Below, piece after piece: positions 38,673 to 50,830 of a DNA stretch of 64,000 nt. Within the stretch, counting starts at the first letter, position 1, and every line of letters begins with the position of its first letter. The stretch covers positions 4,092,001 through 4,156,000 of the forward strand of contig NC_017964.1 of the NCBI RefSeq assembly GCF_000219915.2, read 5' to 3'. A model generated the notes under the pieces. The model was not told where the DNA came from. It did not search any database and worked only from the letters and a program-made list of their open reading frames with translations. The translations under genes and the position numbers were made by a program. This stretch comes from Advenella kashmirensis WT001 (GTDB lineage Bacteria; Pseudomonadota; Gammaproteobacteria; Burkholderiales; Burkholderiaceae_B).

Positions 38673-39635
38673 ATGACCCATGCACTGAAAAACACGTCGT
38701 TGCGACTGGCTGCCACTCCCGCGCAAGTGCTGCAAAAATCACAACCCGCTAGTCAAAGCGCCCCCACCGGTCCGGCAGGACAGGCGTCTTTGCCACGTGG
38801 CGATGTTCTGCCAGAAGCCAGCCTGCCCGAGGCCCTGTTTCGTGCAGAGCGGGTAAACCTGCGGTACCAGACCGGCGATGCCATCGTACAGGCGACGCGC
38901 GACGTTAGTTTCTCCATCTACAAAGGCGACCGGTTCATTCTGCTGGGCCCGTCCGGTTGTGGCAAATCGAGCCTGCTCAAAGCGGCTGCCGGATTTATCA
39001 AGCCCCAATCGGGCGCTTTTACGCTCAATGGCAACGCCATTTCCGGGCCAGGACCCGACCGGGTGGTGGTTTTTCAGGAATTCGATCAGCTAGCCCCATG
39101 GAAGACGGTACTGCAGAATGTCATCTTCGCCTTGCGCGCCTCGCGTACGCTGGACAAGGTGCAGGCAAGGGAGCGCGCTGAGCATTATTTGCACCGGGTC
39201 GGACTGGGCAATTTTTTGCATGCCTATCCGCATACGCTCTCGGGCGGTATGAAGCAACGCGTTGCAATTGCACGCGCGCTGGCGATGGAACCGGCGGTGC
39301 TGCTGATGGACGAGCCCTTTGCCGCCCTGGATGCGCTTACGCGGCGCAAAATGCAGGAAGAATTATTGCAATTGTGGGAAGAAACCCGGGTCACATTGAT
39401 GTTCGTCACCCATTCCATAGAAGAAGCGCTGGTGGTCGGCAATCGGATTTTGCTGCTGTCGCCGCATCCGGGCCGCGTACGTGCAGAGCTCAACAGTCAC
39501 CAATTCAGTATGGATAGTGCGGGGAGCGAGCAGTTTCAGGCGGCAACCAGCCGAATTCACCGCCTTCTATTCGAGGAGCTGCCTGCCTTCGAAGCAGATT
39601 CCACGCTTGCCGAGCATTCTCATGAACCAGCCTAG
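38673..39635 (+). CDS. ABC transporter ATP-binding protein (SsuB/TauB-like)
   Basis: 320 residues. Walker A GPSGCGKSSLLKAAAGF near residue 90, Q-loop VVVFQEFDQLAPWKTVLQN, signature LSGGMKQRVAIARALAMEP, Walker B VLLMDEPFAALDALT and the switch His in FVTHSIEEAL. An N-terminal extension of about 50 residues (Ala/Pro/Gln-rich, not conserved) precedes the ATPase core, and the C-terminus is longer than in E. coli SsuB. It overlaps the permease gene by 14 bp, a normal operon arrangement. It energises import of the solute bound by the upstream protein. Confidence 0.9.
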   Translation: MTHALKNTSLRLAATPAQVLQKSQPASQSAPTGPAGQASLPRGDVLPEASLPEALFRAERVNLRYQTGDAIVQATRDVSFSIYKGDRFILLGPSGCGKSSLLKAAAGFIKPQSGAFTLNGNAISGPGPDRVVVFQEFDQLAPWKTVLQNVIFALRASRTLDKVQARERAEHYLHRVGLGNFLHAYPHTLSGGMKQRVAIARALAMEPAVLLMDEPFAALDALTRRKMQEELLQLWEETRVTLMFVTHSIEEALVVGNRILLLSPHPGRVRAELNSHQFSMDSAGSEQFQAATSRIHRLLFEELPAFEADSTLAEHSHEPA

Positions 39636-40514
39636 CTTGCGCATCGAACCCCCTTACCGACCGGAGTTCGAATATCCGCTTTCGGCACTGGCGCCCGCAG
39701 CACAGGCCGAGTCGCTGCGTGAACCCCTGAGCCTCACGCATCGCCTGGCCAATCATGACGGCGTGCGCAAAATCCTGATCCTGGCAGTTCTGGCGACGAT
39801 CTGGGAAATAGTCGGTCGCTGGCAGGACAATGAACTGCTGCTACCCACATTTACCGCCACCGTTGGCGCCATGTGGGCTGACCTGATCAACGGCGAGTTG
39901 CCTGCCCGCATGGCGATTTCACTGTCGGTGCTGCTGCAAGGTTATGCGCTGGGCGTGATATTGGCGTTTTTTCTGACCACATTTGCCATTTCCACCCGAC
40001 TTGGCCGGGATATCCTGTCCACCCTTACCTCCATGTTTAATCCCTTGCCAGCCATTGCGCTGCTGCCACTGGCGCTGATGTGGTTCGGACTGGGCACAAG
40101 CAGCTTATTGTTCGTACTGGTGCATTCGGTTATGTGGCCGCTGGCCTGAACACCTTTGCCGGATTTCAGAGCGTGCCGCAAACACTGCGCATGGCAGGGC
40201 AGAACTATGGACTGCGCGGGCTCAGGTTTGTCTGGCAGATCCTGATTCCGGCCGCACTGCCCTCCATCGTATCCGGCCTGAAGGTTGGCTGGGCCTTTGC
40301 CTGGCGTACGTTGATCGCAGCTGAAATGGTCTTTGGCGCATCATCGGGCCAAGGCGGCCTGGGTTGGTATGTGTTCCAGCACCGGAATGAACTGGAAACC
40401 GCTCAGGTGTTTGCCGGACTGGTCATGGTCGTGATCCTGGGCCTGGTGGTTGAAAACCTGGTGTTCAGAACCCTGGAAAAAATGACAGTGCGGCGCTGGG
40501 GCACACAGCAGTAG
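39622..40514 (+). CDS. ABC transporter permease (SsuC/TauC-like; frame broken near 40147)
   Basis: 297 residues after adding one base near 40147. The N-terminal half has ILILAVLATIWEIVGRWQ and LLPTFTATVGAMWADLINGEL, then membrane segments to PAIALLPLALMWFGLGTSS. After VMWPLA the frame shifts and continues with the conserved EAA-loop-like segment GFQSVPQTLRMAGQNYGLRG, FVWQILIPAALPSIVSGLKVGWAFAWRTLIAAEM, and the last helix VVILGLVVENLVFRTLEK. All parts of the BPD_transp_1 fold are present. It is the last gene of the dioxygenase/importer operon and is followed by a strong terminator. Confidence 0.88.
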
Positions 40515-40572
40515 GCAGCACAAACGCCCGCCAGCGCGAGTGCAGATGAATGAATTGATGATTTTCCCTGTT

Positions 40573-40612
40573 GGGATACCTGGTTGCCGTATAACCGGGT
40601 ATCCCTTTTTTT
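40573..40612 (+). terminator. Rho-independent terminator of the sulfonate-type operon
   Basis: Stem GGGATACC / GGTATCCC, with additional pairing inside, followed by a run of seven T. It lies between the permease gene and the convergent ccsB gene. Confidence 0.88.
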
Positions 40613-40642
40613 GGCTGTCCGGCGCGGGGCGCCAGCTGTGGC

Positions 40643-41994
40643 TTACAGCTCTCCGTAGGAGTGCAGGCCCGACAGGAAGATATTGACGCCCAGGAAGGCA
40701 AAGCTGGTAATAACCAGACCAACCAGCGCCCAGTAGGCGGCAAATGTCCCGCGCATGCCTTTCATCAGGCGCAGGTGCAGCCAGGCGGCATAGTTGAGCC
40801 AGACGATAAAGGCCCAGGTTTCTTTCGGGTCCCATTGCCAATAGGTGCCCCAGGCATCGGCGGCCCAGAACGCGCCCAGAATGGTGGCCACGGTGAAAAA
40901 GGCAAAGCCGATGGAGATGGATCGATACATGATATCGTCCAGCACCTCCAGCGGCGGCAATTTGGCAGCAATGACGCGACGTCCAAGCAAAATGGCCGCC
41001 ACGATGGCCAGGCTGCCCAGGAAGTACACGAACCAGAAGCCCATATTGTCTTTGTCTCGGAAAATGAACAGCTCCGACACCATGGCGCCGCCCACGACCA
41101 GCAGCGGAATCATGGGTTTCCAGCTGGTGGTGGCACCATGCTGCTTGACCAGATAGGCAAAACCGACCATCGCGGACAACGCAAAGGAACCATAACCAAT
41201 GAAATTGGCCGGTACGTGCAGTTTCATCCACCAGCTGCGCAGGGCGTTATTCAACGGGGTAATCACGGCAGCGTCACGCTCAAATGTATACCAGAGCAGA
41301 AATATGACGGCAGACGAGATGACCAGCAGCACAAAGCCGCCCAGGGCACGCGTGTTGTAGCGTCTTTCGTAATACAGGTAGAACAGGGCCGTGATCAGGC
41401 AGAACAGCACGAAAACTTCATACAGATTGCTGACAGGGATGTGCCCATATCAGGCGCAATCAGATGACCCTCGCGCCAGCGCACCAACAGGCCGGTAAAG
41501 CCGGCAAAAACGCCGGTCCAGGTCAGGGCTGACCCCATCCAGGCGCCAGTCGTACTGACAAATCCGATCCAATAGCACACAGTGGCCATGAAAAACAGTG
41601 CGCACATCCACAAAATGGCCGATTGTGAAGAGAGCAGGTATTTGAGCAGGAAATTGCTTTCCGCATGTGCCAATTGGCCGTCATACAGCCATATGGCCAC
41701 ACCGGCAGCCAGGGCACAGGCGATCATCAGCTTGCGCGCGGGCCGCCACAACCAGCCAATCCAGGTGGCCGCAAATGTCATGCCGACCAGAATGGCTTTC
41801 TCGTAGTAATCCATCGAATCGGGGTACTGAATGATGGCGTAGACGGCGCCTGCCAGCAGCACCAGCAGGAACAAAAGGTCTGAAAGGTCGGGTTTACCGC
41901 GCAGCACGCGGCTGTCACCGGACTCGGTAATATTCTTTTCCCAATCGACCAGCTGGTCGGCGGCTCCTGATGCGGTCACAACGGTATTTGACAT
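40643..41994 (-). CDS. ccsB: Cytochrome c biogenesis protein CcsB (CcsA/ResC-like; frame broken near 41445)
   Basis: System II heme-handling membrane protein. The first part (residues 1-~185) has four to five membrane segments from LLFLLVLLAGAVYAII to GVFAGFTGLLVRWREGHLIAPDMG. One base is missing near 41445. The continuing frame starts HIPVSNLYEVFVLFCLITALF and carries the heme-binding WWD-type motif WGTYWQWDPKETW, with conserved histidines (KLHVPANFIGYGSFALS). The repaired length is 450. It pairs with ResB, encoded 8 bp upstream, to export heme and attach it to apocytochromes. The cytochrome c4 gene upstream is a likely client. Confidence 0.92.
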
Positions 41995-42002
41995 ATTTGC
42001 CC

Positions 42003-44110
42003 CTAGGCTTTTTCGTTGCCGGTAAAGTAATGGCGGAAGCGCTCGAATTCACGATTGAAGTCGAGGGTGCGTTTTTGCGAGGTCATTGCTGCCATCATAC
42101 GGCTATCCTGATCATCCTGCCCGGGCTTGACCCAGATCCAGATTCGACGATCACGGATGTAGAACATGGAAAACACACCCAGCATCAGCAGGATTGATCC
42201 CCCATAGACCAATAGTTTACCCGGGGAACGCGTGGCCTGCAAAACACTGGCCTGAATGTGCTGAAAGGTTTTCAGCTGAAGAAACATGGGCGCCGGGTAG
42301 TTTGCCAGATCAGAGACGGCACGCAGGGACAGATCAAACCAGCGCGCCTGTGCCTGGGCATCCGGCCCTTCGAAAACGATGGGCGCAAGACCGGCTTGTT
42401 CGCGCGCCAGGTTGCGCAGCTCAATGGCGCTAAATAGCAGGTACTCGCGCAGGATTTTCTTCATGGGTTCGCGCAACTGGGCAGGAACCCGGTCGCTTTC
42501 CGGCACGCCCTGGCCTTCAACATAATTGTCGATACCGACAAAGCCGTCGGCTGCAAAGACACTGAGCGCGCGCTCGGCCAGTTGCACGATGACCGCTTTA
42601 TCAATCCGGCCATCCTGATTCTTTTCTGCATAGGCCGTGGCCGCTTTCAGGCGCAGCGCCTTGTCATTGAATGCCGCACGCATGGCCAGAAATTCGTTGA
42701 CCGTGCTTTTGCTATCTGCAGGAATCCGGACATAACGGAACATCGAGTCGCCAGGCAGTTGCATACCGATCAGGAAAACCGGTGAGTCTTCAAGCATGAC
42801 CGGCAGCATGTAGTTATTGAACTTGATGGACTGATTGCGATCATCGGTCAGCGTATAGGACACGCTGGGGCCAATGTTGCGCAATTTCTTTTCGCTCCTG
42901 CCGGCAGCGCTGCCGGTTACGGCCAGGATGTCTTCCTGGAATGTTTTGGGTTGGGCTGCGCCCGGGTTCGGCGCGGACAGATCTTCGACGTTGATGGGTT
43001 TGAAGTCATCGAAGGTCACGGTGTAGTTCTTGCTCTGACCATTGAGGGTTGTGGTCAGGCGTGTCTGCTCTCCGACCACGCCGGACAACTCAAACGGCGC
43101 GCTGTCGCTGCCTGCCAGCGGATAGCCGGTTACTGACACCTTGGAGCCACCATCATGAAAGCTTGACTGATACAGGGTAATGCCATGCATCTGGAACGGA
43201 TGATTGACTTCGATGGTTTCGTTGGTCACCTGGCCGGTTGCCTGTCGGTGATCGTCACTTCGCTGGCAAAACGCTTGGGCGTCCCATTGGTTTCGTAGTA
43301 CTCAATAATAAATTTATTGAGCTTGATATCGAAGGGCAGCATTTGCAAATACTGCCCGCCGCTGAGCGCCAGAATACCGGTGTTGGACGAATTGCCTTCT
43401 GCGATGGAGACATTGCCGCGAAAACTGGGGTTGCCCGGCGAAAAACGTGCTGCGTCCGGCACATCGGAAACGTATCTGGCGGTGTCGGGAATGGGTTGTT
43501 TGCTGCCCAGCCAGATTTGCAGACGGTTGGGCAACTCGCTGTCGAGCAGCCCGCCGATACAGACGATCACAATGGCCGAATGCGCAAAAATATAGCCCAG
43601 CCGATTGGCACTGCCCTTTTTGGCCGCCAGCAGCGTGCCGCTGGCGTCGGTTTTTTCCTTGACCGCATATCCTTCTTTTTTCAGCCAGCCCCGCACCCGC
43701 GCGAGTGAGGCAGCACTGGTCAGGCCGGTTTGGATATCTATGCGATGCGGAAAGGCACGCAAGCTGCCTTCGCGGATATATTCGCGAAACGAACGCATGT
43801 CCTTGAACATCTTGGGCGCATTGCGTATCAGGCAGATGCTGGTGGAGACCACCAGAAAAGTCATGATAAGCAGGAACCACCAGGTGTTATAGACTTGCGC
43901 CACGCCGAACTTGCTGAAAACAGCATACCAGTACATACCGAACTGGTCGGTGTAGGTCAGATCAGGCTGGTTTTGCTGCAGGACCGTACCGATAATGCTG
44001 GCCACGCAGATAAACATGAGCAGGCTCACAGCAAAACGCATGGAGCCGAGCAATTCAACGAGCTGGGCGCCCCAGGCTCTGGTAGTGGGTCTAGAAACTG
44101 AATTTGTCAT
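42003..44110 (-). CDS. resB: Cytochrome c biogenesis protein ResB (Ccs1; frame broken near 43233)
   Basis: System II partner of CcsB. The N-terminal membrane segments include VELLGSMRFAVSLLMFICVASIIGTVLQQNQP and YNTWWFLLIMTFLVVSTSICLIRNAP. The large periplasmic part spans residues ~220-600, and a final membrane segment (LVYGGSILLMLGVFSMFYI) comes before GVFSMFYIRDRRIWIWVKPG. The frame breaks near 43233, between VTITDRQ and TGQVTNETIEVNHPFQMHG; one base restores 702 residues. The start at 44110 (MTNSVSRP) follows a purine-rich stretch. It is downstream of cytochrome c4 and 8 bp upstream of ccsB. Confidence 0.92.
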
Positions 44111-44239
44111 AAGAAAAAGGGGCACACGATGCGCGTTACCCCTTCTTTGACCCGTTGCTACGGAAAAGTTCCATAACACAGGTCAGAAATTGTCGGTTGC
44201 GGCCAATTGCGAGGGGCCGCTGACCGTCAGGCTGTTGAA

Positions 44240-44953
44240 TCAGCGAATGCCGGCTGCGTAGTCTGCAACGGCCTGGATGTCTGCCTTGTTCATGCGGTTG
44301 GCAATTTTACCCATCATGTTTTCCGCGCCACCCTGCGTGCGATAGCCATCGGCAAAGGCATGCAACTGAGCTTCAAGATACTCTGGATGCTGACCGGACA
44401 AACGGGGAAAGGCCGATGGGATACCCTGGCCAGTCGCGCCGTGACAAGATGCACAGGCGGGAACGCCACGGTCGGGGATACCGGCACGCCAGATCTGGCG
44501 ACCACGTTCAACCACTTTCCGATTGTCGCCCTGCTTGGCTTTGGCCGGTTGAGTCAGTTGCTGTTTGCTCAGGAAGACCGACAGGTTCTGCATGTCTTCC
44601 TTGGTCATTTGCGCTACGATAGGCGCCATGGCTGTAGGCTTGCCGTCTGGCGTGCCGCGAATAACCTTGTCGGCGGGCGCCTTGAAGTGTTCAAGCTGAA
44701 GCGTGAGGTACTCATGAGGCATGCCGGCCAGATTCGGGTACATGGCAACCCCACTATTGCCGTTGGCGCCATGACAGGCAACACAGGCAAGAATGCCGCG
44801 AGATGTATCACCCTTTGTGTAAAGGGCTGCACCTTTCTCGGCGTCAGGAACAGCGGATGCAGCAGCGGCTTCTGCGCCGAAAGCTGTCGTACCGAAGGCC
44901 ATGCCAGCCAAAACGCTGCCGGCAACCAGAATGTTTGTTAAAACTCGCTTCAT
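44240..44953 (-). CDS. Cytochrome c4 (di-heme class I cytochrome c)
   Basis: 237 residues with a signal peptide (MKRVLTNILVAGSVLAGMAFGTTAFG). It has two CxxCH heme sites, CVACH near residue 57 and CASCH near residue 155, each followed by the c4-type PNLAGMPHEYL / PRLSGQHPEYL repeat and the distal Met regions. The two halves are related, as expected for c4. It carries electrons in the periplasm toward terminal oxidases. GAGGAT lies before the ATG at 44953. It is followed by the cytochrome c maturation genes resB and ccsB and is divergent from engB. Confidence 0.93.
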   Translation of the reverse strand: MKRVLTNILVAGSVLAGMAFGTTAFGAEAAAASAVPDAEKGAALYTKGDTSRGILACVACHGANGNSGVAMYPNLAGMPHEYLTLQLEHFKAPADKVIRGTPDGKPTAMAPIVAQMTKEDMQNLSVFLSKQQLTQPAKAKQGDNRKVVERGRQIWRAGIPDRGVPACASCHGATGQGIPSAFPRLSGQHPEYLEAQLHAFADGYRTQGGAENMMGKIANRMNKADIQAVADYAAGIR

Positions 44954-45110
44954 GAATATCCTCTGTGATCCCATGGATCTGGGGCGCACTTTAGCAGCCA
45001 CGGCCCGTATTTTAAAAGACAAATGCGTATAAACACGGAAGTATAAACCTCAAACATGAATTTAGGCATTTTTTGGCTTAGCAATTATACAATAGAGGAC
45101 GAATCTTTTT

Positions 45111-45748
45111 TTGCCGGAACCCTTTGTGTCAATATTACATCGCGCCTCGTTTTACACTTCAGCCGCCCGGCTCGACCAGTTGCCGCCGCCAGGGGCGCCT
45201 GAAGTCTGTTTTGTGGGCCGCTCCAACGCCGGCAAATCTTCCGCTATCAATGTGCTGGCCAACCAGAAACGCCTGGCGTTTTCGAGCAAAACGCCCGGAC
45301 GCACCCGGCTGATCAATCTGTTTGGCATCCCCGATCCGCTGGATCCGGAGCAGCCGCTGGGCTTTCTGACCGACCTGCCCGGTTACGGCTATGCCTCTGT
45401 CGCCCGCGACGCCCGCGAAGAATGGGCTGAAGTGCTGGGCGCCTATCTGCGCCAGCGCAGCTCGCTGGCCGGCGTGGTGCTGCTGATCGACATCCGCCGT
45501 GGCGTGACCGATCTGGACAAGCGCCTGGCCAACTGGATCGCGCCTACCGGCAAGCCGGTGCTGGCGCTATTGACCAAGGCCGATAAACTGCCTTACGGGC
45601 AGCGCATCAAAGCGGTCTTTGCGGTGAAACAGGAGCTGGCTGATATCGGCGCCTGAATGCGGTGCCGTTTTCCGCCACGCAACGCATTGGGCTGGAAGAG
45701 GCTGACCGCAGCATCGTCAACTGGATCTCTCCGCAGGTCGTACCCTGA
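45111..45748 (+). CDS. engB: Ribosome biogenesis GTP-binding protein EngB/YsxC (frame broken near 45653)
   Basis: TRAFAC GTPase for large-subunit assembly. G1 GRSNAGKSSAINVLANQ near residue 36, G2 region KTPGRTRLINLF, G3 DLPGYGYASV, G4 LLTKADKL. The first frame stops right after ELADIGA. The family C-terminus (NAVPFSATQRIGLEEADRSIVNWI) follows one frame over and ends at 45748, so one base is missing near 45653; the repaired length is 212. The frame opens with a TTG at 45111, with GAGGA about 11 bases upstream; a GTG at 45126 is the alternative. Upstream of hemB, as in related genomes. Confidence 0.92.
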
Positions 45749-47068
<1,320 letters not shown>

Positions 47069-47202
47069 ACCACCTGCAGCCTGCCATCGCATACGCGCTC
47101 GGTGTGTGCGATCTGTGGCCGATTGCGGCCTGGGCTGGTTCATTGACAGGCAATCACGGGTACGGGATATCCGCTAGCCGTGACTGCCTTGCCAGGAATG
47201 AA

Positions 47203-48039
47203 TTACAGCTTGAAGCCGTGGTATTTCTGGCCTAGCGCTACCGTGGCGGCAAAAAAGCCTGCCTTGCTACCGCAATCGTAGCGCGTACCTTCGTAGGCAA
47301 ACCCAAATACATTACGGCTTTTGAGCAAGGCAGCAATGCCGTCGGTAAGCTGGATCTCGCCACCGGCACCCTTGCCGATGTGGCGCAGGTATTCAAAAAT
47401 CTCCGGTTCGAGAATATAGCGACCCACCACGGCCTTGTCTGAAGGGGCATCGGCCGGCGCCGGTTTTTCAACGATCTGGTTCACCTGGATCGTGTTGGAC
47501 GACACCGATTTACCCGCGATAATCCCGTATTTATTGGAGTCTTCGCGAGCAATGGTCTGGATACCAAGCACACTTCCGTTATTGGCATGGGCAGCCTGAA
47601 TCAGTTGCTGGGTCACCGGCACGTTCGAATCAATCAGATCATCGGCCAGTAACACAGCGAACGGCTCATTGCCCACTACAGGTTCAGCACACAGCACGGC
47701 GTGGCCCAGGCCCAGCGGTGCCGGCTGGCGGATGTAAATGCAATTGACGTTGGATGGAATGACCTGCCGCACCTGCTCCAGCATCTCCTGCTTGCCCTTT
47801 TCTTCCAGTTCGGATTCCAGCTCGGGCATGGAGTCAAAATGATCCTCGATCGCGCGCTTGTGCCGCCCCGTAATGAAAATCAGATCGGTAATGCCAGCCT
47901 TGACTGCCTCTTCCACTGCGTATTGGATAAGGGGCTTATCCACAACGGGCAGCATCTCTTTAGGCATGGCCTTGGTCGCCGGCAAAAAGCGGGTGCCCAG
48001 GCCTGCGACGGGAAATACAGCTTTACGGATCGGATTCAT
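47203..48039 (-). CDS. galU: UTP--glucose-1-phosphate uridylyltransferase
   Basis: 278 residues. N-terminal nucleotide motif [39 protein letters not shown], then [42 protein letters not shown] and [16 protein letters not shown]. It makes UDP-glucose for cell-envelope polysaccharides. GAGG lies just before the ATG. The next gene upstream on the same strand is rmlC, so the region groups nucleotide-sugar genes. Confidence 0.96.
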   Translation of the reverse strand: MNPIRKAVFPVAGLGTRFLPATKAMPKEMLPVVDKPLIQYAVEEAVKAGITDLIFITGRHKRAIEDHFDSMPELESELEEKGKQEMLEQVRQVIPSNVNCIYIRQPAPLGLGHAVLCAEPVVGNEPFAVLLADDLIDSNVPVTQQLIQAAHANNGSVLGIQTIAREDSNKYGIIAGKSVSSNTIQVNQIVEKPAPADAPSDKAVVGRYILEPEIFEYLRHIGKGAGGEIQLTDGIAALLKSRNVFGFAYEGTRYDCGSKAGFFAATVALGQKYHGFKL

Positions 48040-48093
48040 TTAAACCTCATTGACGTATCGAATAACGCCATTTTATGATAAAAGCCGCAGCGC

Positions 48094-48648
48094 TCAGGGG
48101 TATAAGTCCTGCAGGCCGGCAAACACAGGGAAACGCCGATCCCTGTCAGACAGTATCATATGTTCGCGTGGCACCTGCCAATTAATGTTCAGTTGTGGAT
48201 CATCAAAGGCCAGACCACGTTCGTAATCGGGGGCATAGGCGGCATCGGTTTTGTAGGTAAAAATAGCCTGTTCGCTGAGCACGGCAAAACCATGTGCAAA
48301 GCCGGCAGGAATAAACAACGATTGCTTGCCCACGGCATCCAGTTCAATTTGCAGAGACTGTCCGAAGGTCGCGCTACTCTTGCGCAAATCTACGATGACA
48401 TCGCGCACCCGCCCGGCCACCACGCGCACCAGCTTGTTCTGGGCATAAGGCGGTAACTGGTAATGCAGCCCTCGCACCACGCCATAAGACGACTGTGATT
48501 CGTTGTCCTGAATAAAGCGTAGTTCGCGCCCCAGGGCCTCATCAAGCACCTGCTGGCGCCAGGCCTCCAGAAAATAACCGCGTTCGTCGCGATGCACTTT
48601 GGGAGTGATCAGCAGGACATCGGGAATAACCAGGCGTTCTGTTTTCAT
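48094..48648 (-). CDS. rmlC: dTDP-4-dehydrorhamnose 3,5-epimerase
   Basis: 184 residues, cupin-like RmlC fold. Segments: HRDERGYFLEAWRQQ, the catalytic His-bearing GVVRGLHYQLPPYAQNKLVRVVAGRVRDVIVDLRKSS, IPAGFAHGFAVLSEQA, and FDDPQLNINW with the C-terminal tail LSDRDRRFP. It epimerises the 4-keto sugar at C3 and C5. I start at the ATG at 48648; a TTG seven codons upstream is possible. Divergent from rmlB. The two other rhamnose genes (rmlA, rmlD) are not in this window. Confidence 0.95.
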   Translation of the reverse strand: MKTERLVIPDVLLITPKVHRDERGYFLEAWRQQVLDEALGRELRFIQDNESQSSYGVVRGLHYQLPPYAQNKLVRVVAGRVRDVIVDLRKSSATFGQSLQIELDAVGKQSLFIPAGFAHGFAVLSEQAIFTYKTDAAYAPDYERGLAFDDPQLNINWQVPREHMILSDRDRRFPVFAGLQDLYP

Positions 48649-48792
48649 GCGTATCGGGCAAAGCCCCAATGGATTGCATCAACGCTGATTATAACTGATA
48701 GGCCATCACCATCGCCAACAACAGACTTCGCGGTTTACACCGGTCCTGTTATCATGAATCATTGCAACTTTCACATAACGGCCCTGAACGCA

Positions 48793-49876
48793 ATGGCATC
48801 CTTGCTTGTTACCGGTGGCGCCGGATTTATCGGCGCCAACTTCGTGCATTACTGGCTCCGAGCGCATCCAGACGATACGCTGGTCGTGCTGGATGCGCTC
48901 ACGTATGCGGGCAACCGCAGCAGTCTGGCCGGGCTTGAACGCCACGCCAATTTCACATTTGTACACGGCAATATCTGCAATACCGACCAGGTGATCGCAT
49001 TGCTGCAACAGCACAACGTGGACACCATCGTGCATTTGGCTGCAGAAAGCCATGTGGATCGATCCATCCAGGGCCCGATACCTTTATCCGCACCAATATC
49101 ACCGGCACCCACAGTCTGCTCAAGGCGGCGCGCCAGGTATGGATAGAGGTGCCGGCGCTGCAAAAAAAAGCCCCCCTGCCGCATCGCTTTCATCACGTCA
49201 GTACCGACGAGGTATTCGGCAGCCTGGCGGCCGGCCAGCCGGCGTTTACCGAAGACACACCCTATGCGCCGAACTCGCCGTACTCGGCAAGCAAGGCCGC
49301 AGCTGATCATCTGGTGCGGGCCTACCACCAGACTTATGGCCTGGCCACGACCATCAGCCGATGCTCGAACAATTACGGCCCCTATCACTATCCCGAAAAG
49401 CTCATCCCTCTGACACTGACAAACATCCTGCACAACAAAACCATTCCGGTTTTTGGCGATGGCCAGCAGGTGCGCGACTGGCTATACGTGCTGGACCACG
49501 TTCGCGCCATCGAAGCGATTCTGGCACAAGGCAAGGCTGGCGACACCTGGAACGTCGGCGCCGCTGCGAGCTGACCAATCTGCAGCTCATCCATCAGTTG
49601 TGCCAGATTATGGACCGGGCCTTTGCAACGCGGCCACCGTTGCGGCAGCGGTTTGCGCAGGCAACGGCGGCGCAGGCGGGCAATAGCGCGTCGCTGATCC
49701 GCTATGTGCAGGATCGCCCCGGCCATGACCGGCGCTACGCTATGGATCCGACAAAGATTGAACAGGAACTGGCTTTTGTCGCCAGCGAACCGTTTGACGC
49801 GGGCATCATCAAAACCGTTGACTGGTTTCTGGACAACGAACCATGGTGGCGTTCGGCATTATCACAATTGACATAA
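48793..49876 (+). CDS. rmlB: dTDP-glucose 4,6-dehydratase (frame broken near 49078 and 49564)
   Basis: Extended SDR enzyme that forms dTDP-4-keto-6-deoxyglucose. N-terminus [51 protein letters not shown]. After the first break: [49 protein letters not shown] (Tyr-x3-Lys), [36 protein letters not shown]. After the second: [20 protein letters not shown]. Each break is repaired by one base, giving 361 residues. Divergent from rmlC. Confidence 0.94.
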
Positions 49877-50055
49877 ACAGTCTGCTGCAAAACGGACACG
49901 CCATACTACCTCGCGCTGGTCGGACGAGGAGGATGTATTGTGAGTGAGTGCTGGTGCGAGGCATTGTGGGCCGGCGCCTGGATCGCGGTTGCTCAAGGTT
50001 TTTTGCAGCCGGGCACCTTGGTCCTTGCACAAACCGGGGGTTTAAGCCCGTGTAT

Positions 50056-50661
50056 TTATTTTCTTACGGTCAACGCTTTCAAGTTATCTTTGATCAGGCT
50101 GGCCAACTCGCTCACATCGCCATGAAAAGACAGAATGGCAGCATCGGTCATTTGCTGCTGACTGATATTTTCCCATTGGATTGCATACCCGGCCTCTTTG
50201 ACAAGCTGGCCGATAAAATGCCGGGTGGCCCTGCCATTACCGTCCCGGAAAGGATGGATTGCGTTCAGTTCGCCGAGATAATGCGCAGCCCTTTCGCTTA
50301 TCGTGTCGGCCTGCTGGTCCCGCAAATAGTTTTCATCCTGCAGCTGGCGCAACAGTTGCCTGGCCGATTGCTCGATGTATTGATGGTTAGCGAATCTGGA
50401 CGTTCCTTTGGAAATATCCACGGTCCGGGCCTGGCCCGCCCACTCGTATAAATCACCAAAAAGCCGTTGATGTATTTGCTGCAAATGATTGAAGTCAAAG
50501 TTGCCTTTGACCGGATGCGCTTTCAAGGCGGCCGAAGCAAACAGATAACTGTTGGATTCGGCAATGCATAATGTCGCGGCGTCCTTAATGCCCTCTTTGT
50601 TGATCAGGACATCTGTACCCGGATAAACATAGGAATCGGGGCTGCTGCTATACTTTGCCAT
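50056..50661 (-). CDS. Fic-family AMP-transferase toxin
   Basis: 201 residues. A complete Fic core motif, HPFRDGNGRATR, lies near residue 135 (canonical H-x-F-x-D/E-G-N-G-R-x2-R), so nucleotide transfer is probably intact. The N-terminal part YSSSPDSYVYPGTDVLINKEGIKD and LYEWAGQARTVDISKGTSRFANHQYIEQ match VbhT/Fic toxins; the GTSRFANHQYI segment is the flap. Its start overlaps the stop of the small antitoxin gene by 14 bases. Such toxins AMPylate DNA gyrase and topoisomerase IV in known cases; the target here is inferred from family. No T4SS BID domain is present, so it looks like a chromosomal module. Confidence 0.92.
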   Translation of the reverse strand: MAKYSSSPDSYVYPGTDVLINKEGIKDAATLCIAESNSYLFASAALKAHPVKGNFDFNHLQQIHQRLFGDLYEWAGQARTVDISKGTSRFANHQYIEQSARQLLRQLQDENYLRDQQADTISERAAHYLGELNAIHPFRDGNGRATRHFIGQLVKEAGYAIQWENISQQQMTDAAILSFHGDVSELASLIKDNLKALTVRK

Positions 50662-50830
50662 TCCTGATCCGGGCAAACACGTTCTGCTTTGCCTGTTCAA
50701 TAGTCAATTTGCCCTGCATGACCAGTTCCAGGTCGGCCAGCGCCTGCGCATCCGGGATCAGCCCTTCCAGGGCCAGAGAGCCAATCTCTGATTGCATTTC
50801 CTGCCGAAACTCTTCTGACTGCACGTCCAT
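50648..50830 (-). CDS. VbhA-type antitoxin of Fic toxin
   Basis: 60 residues. It contains the inhibitory motif S-x3-E-G (Ser18 to Gly23 in EIGSLALEGLIPD), the signature of class I Fic antitoxins. The glutamate reaches into the toxin's active site and blocks productive ATP binding. The rest (DAQALADLELVMQGKLTIEQAKQNV) matches the VbhA helical fold. It overlaps the toxin gene by 14 bases, the standard antitoxin-first order. The upstream 110 bp is very AT-rich. Confidence 0.9.
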   Translation of the reverse strand: MDVQSEEFRQEMQSEIGSLALEGLIPDAQALADLELVMQGKLTIEQAKQNVFARIRNGKV

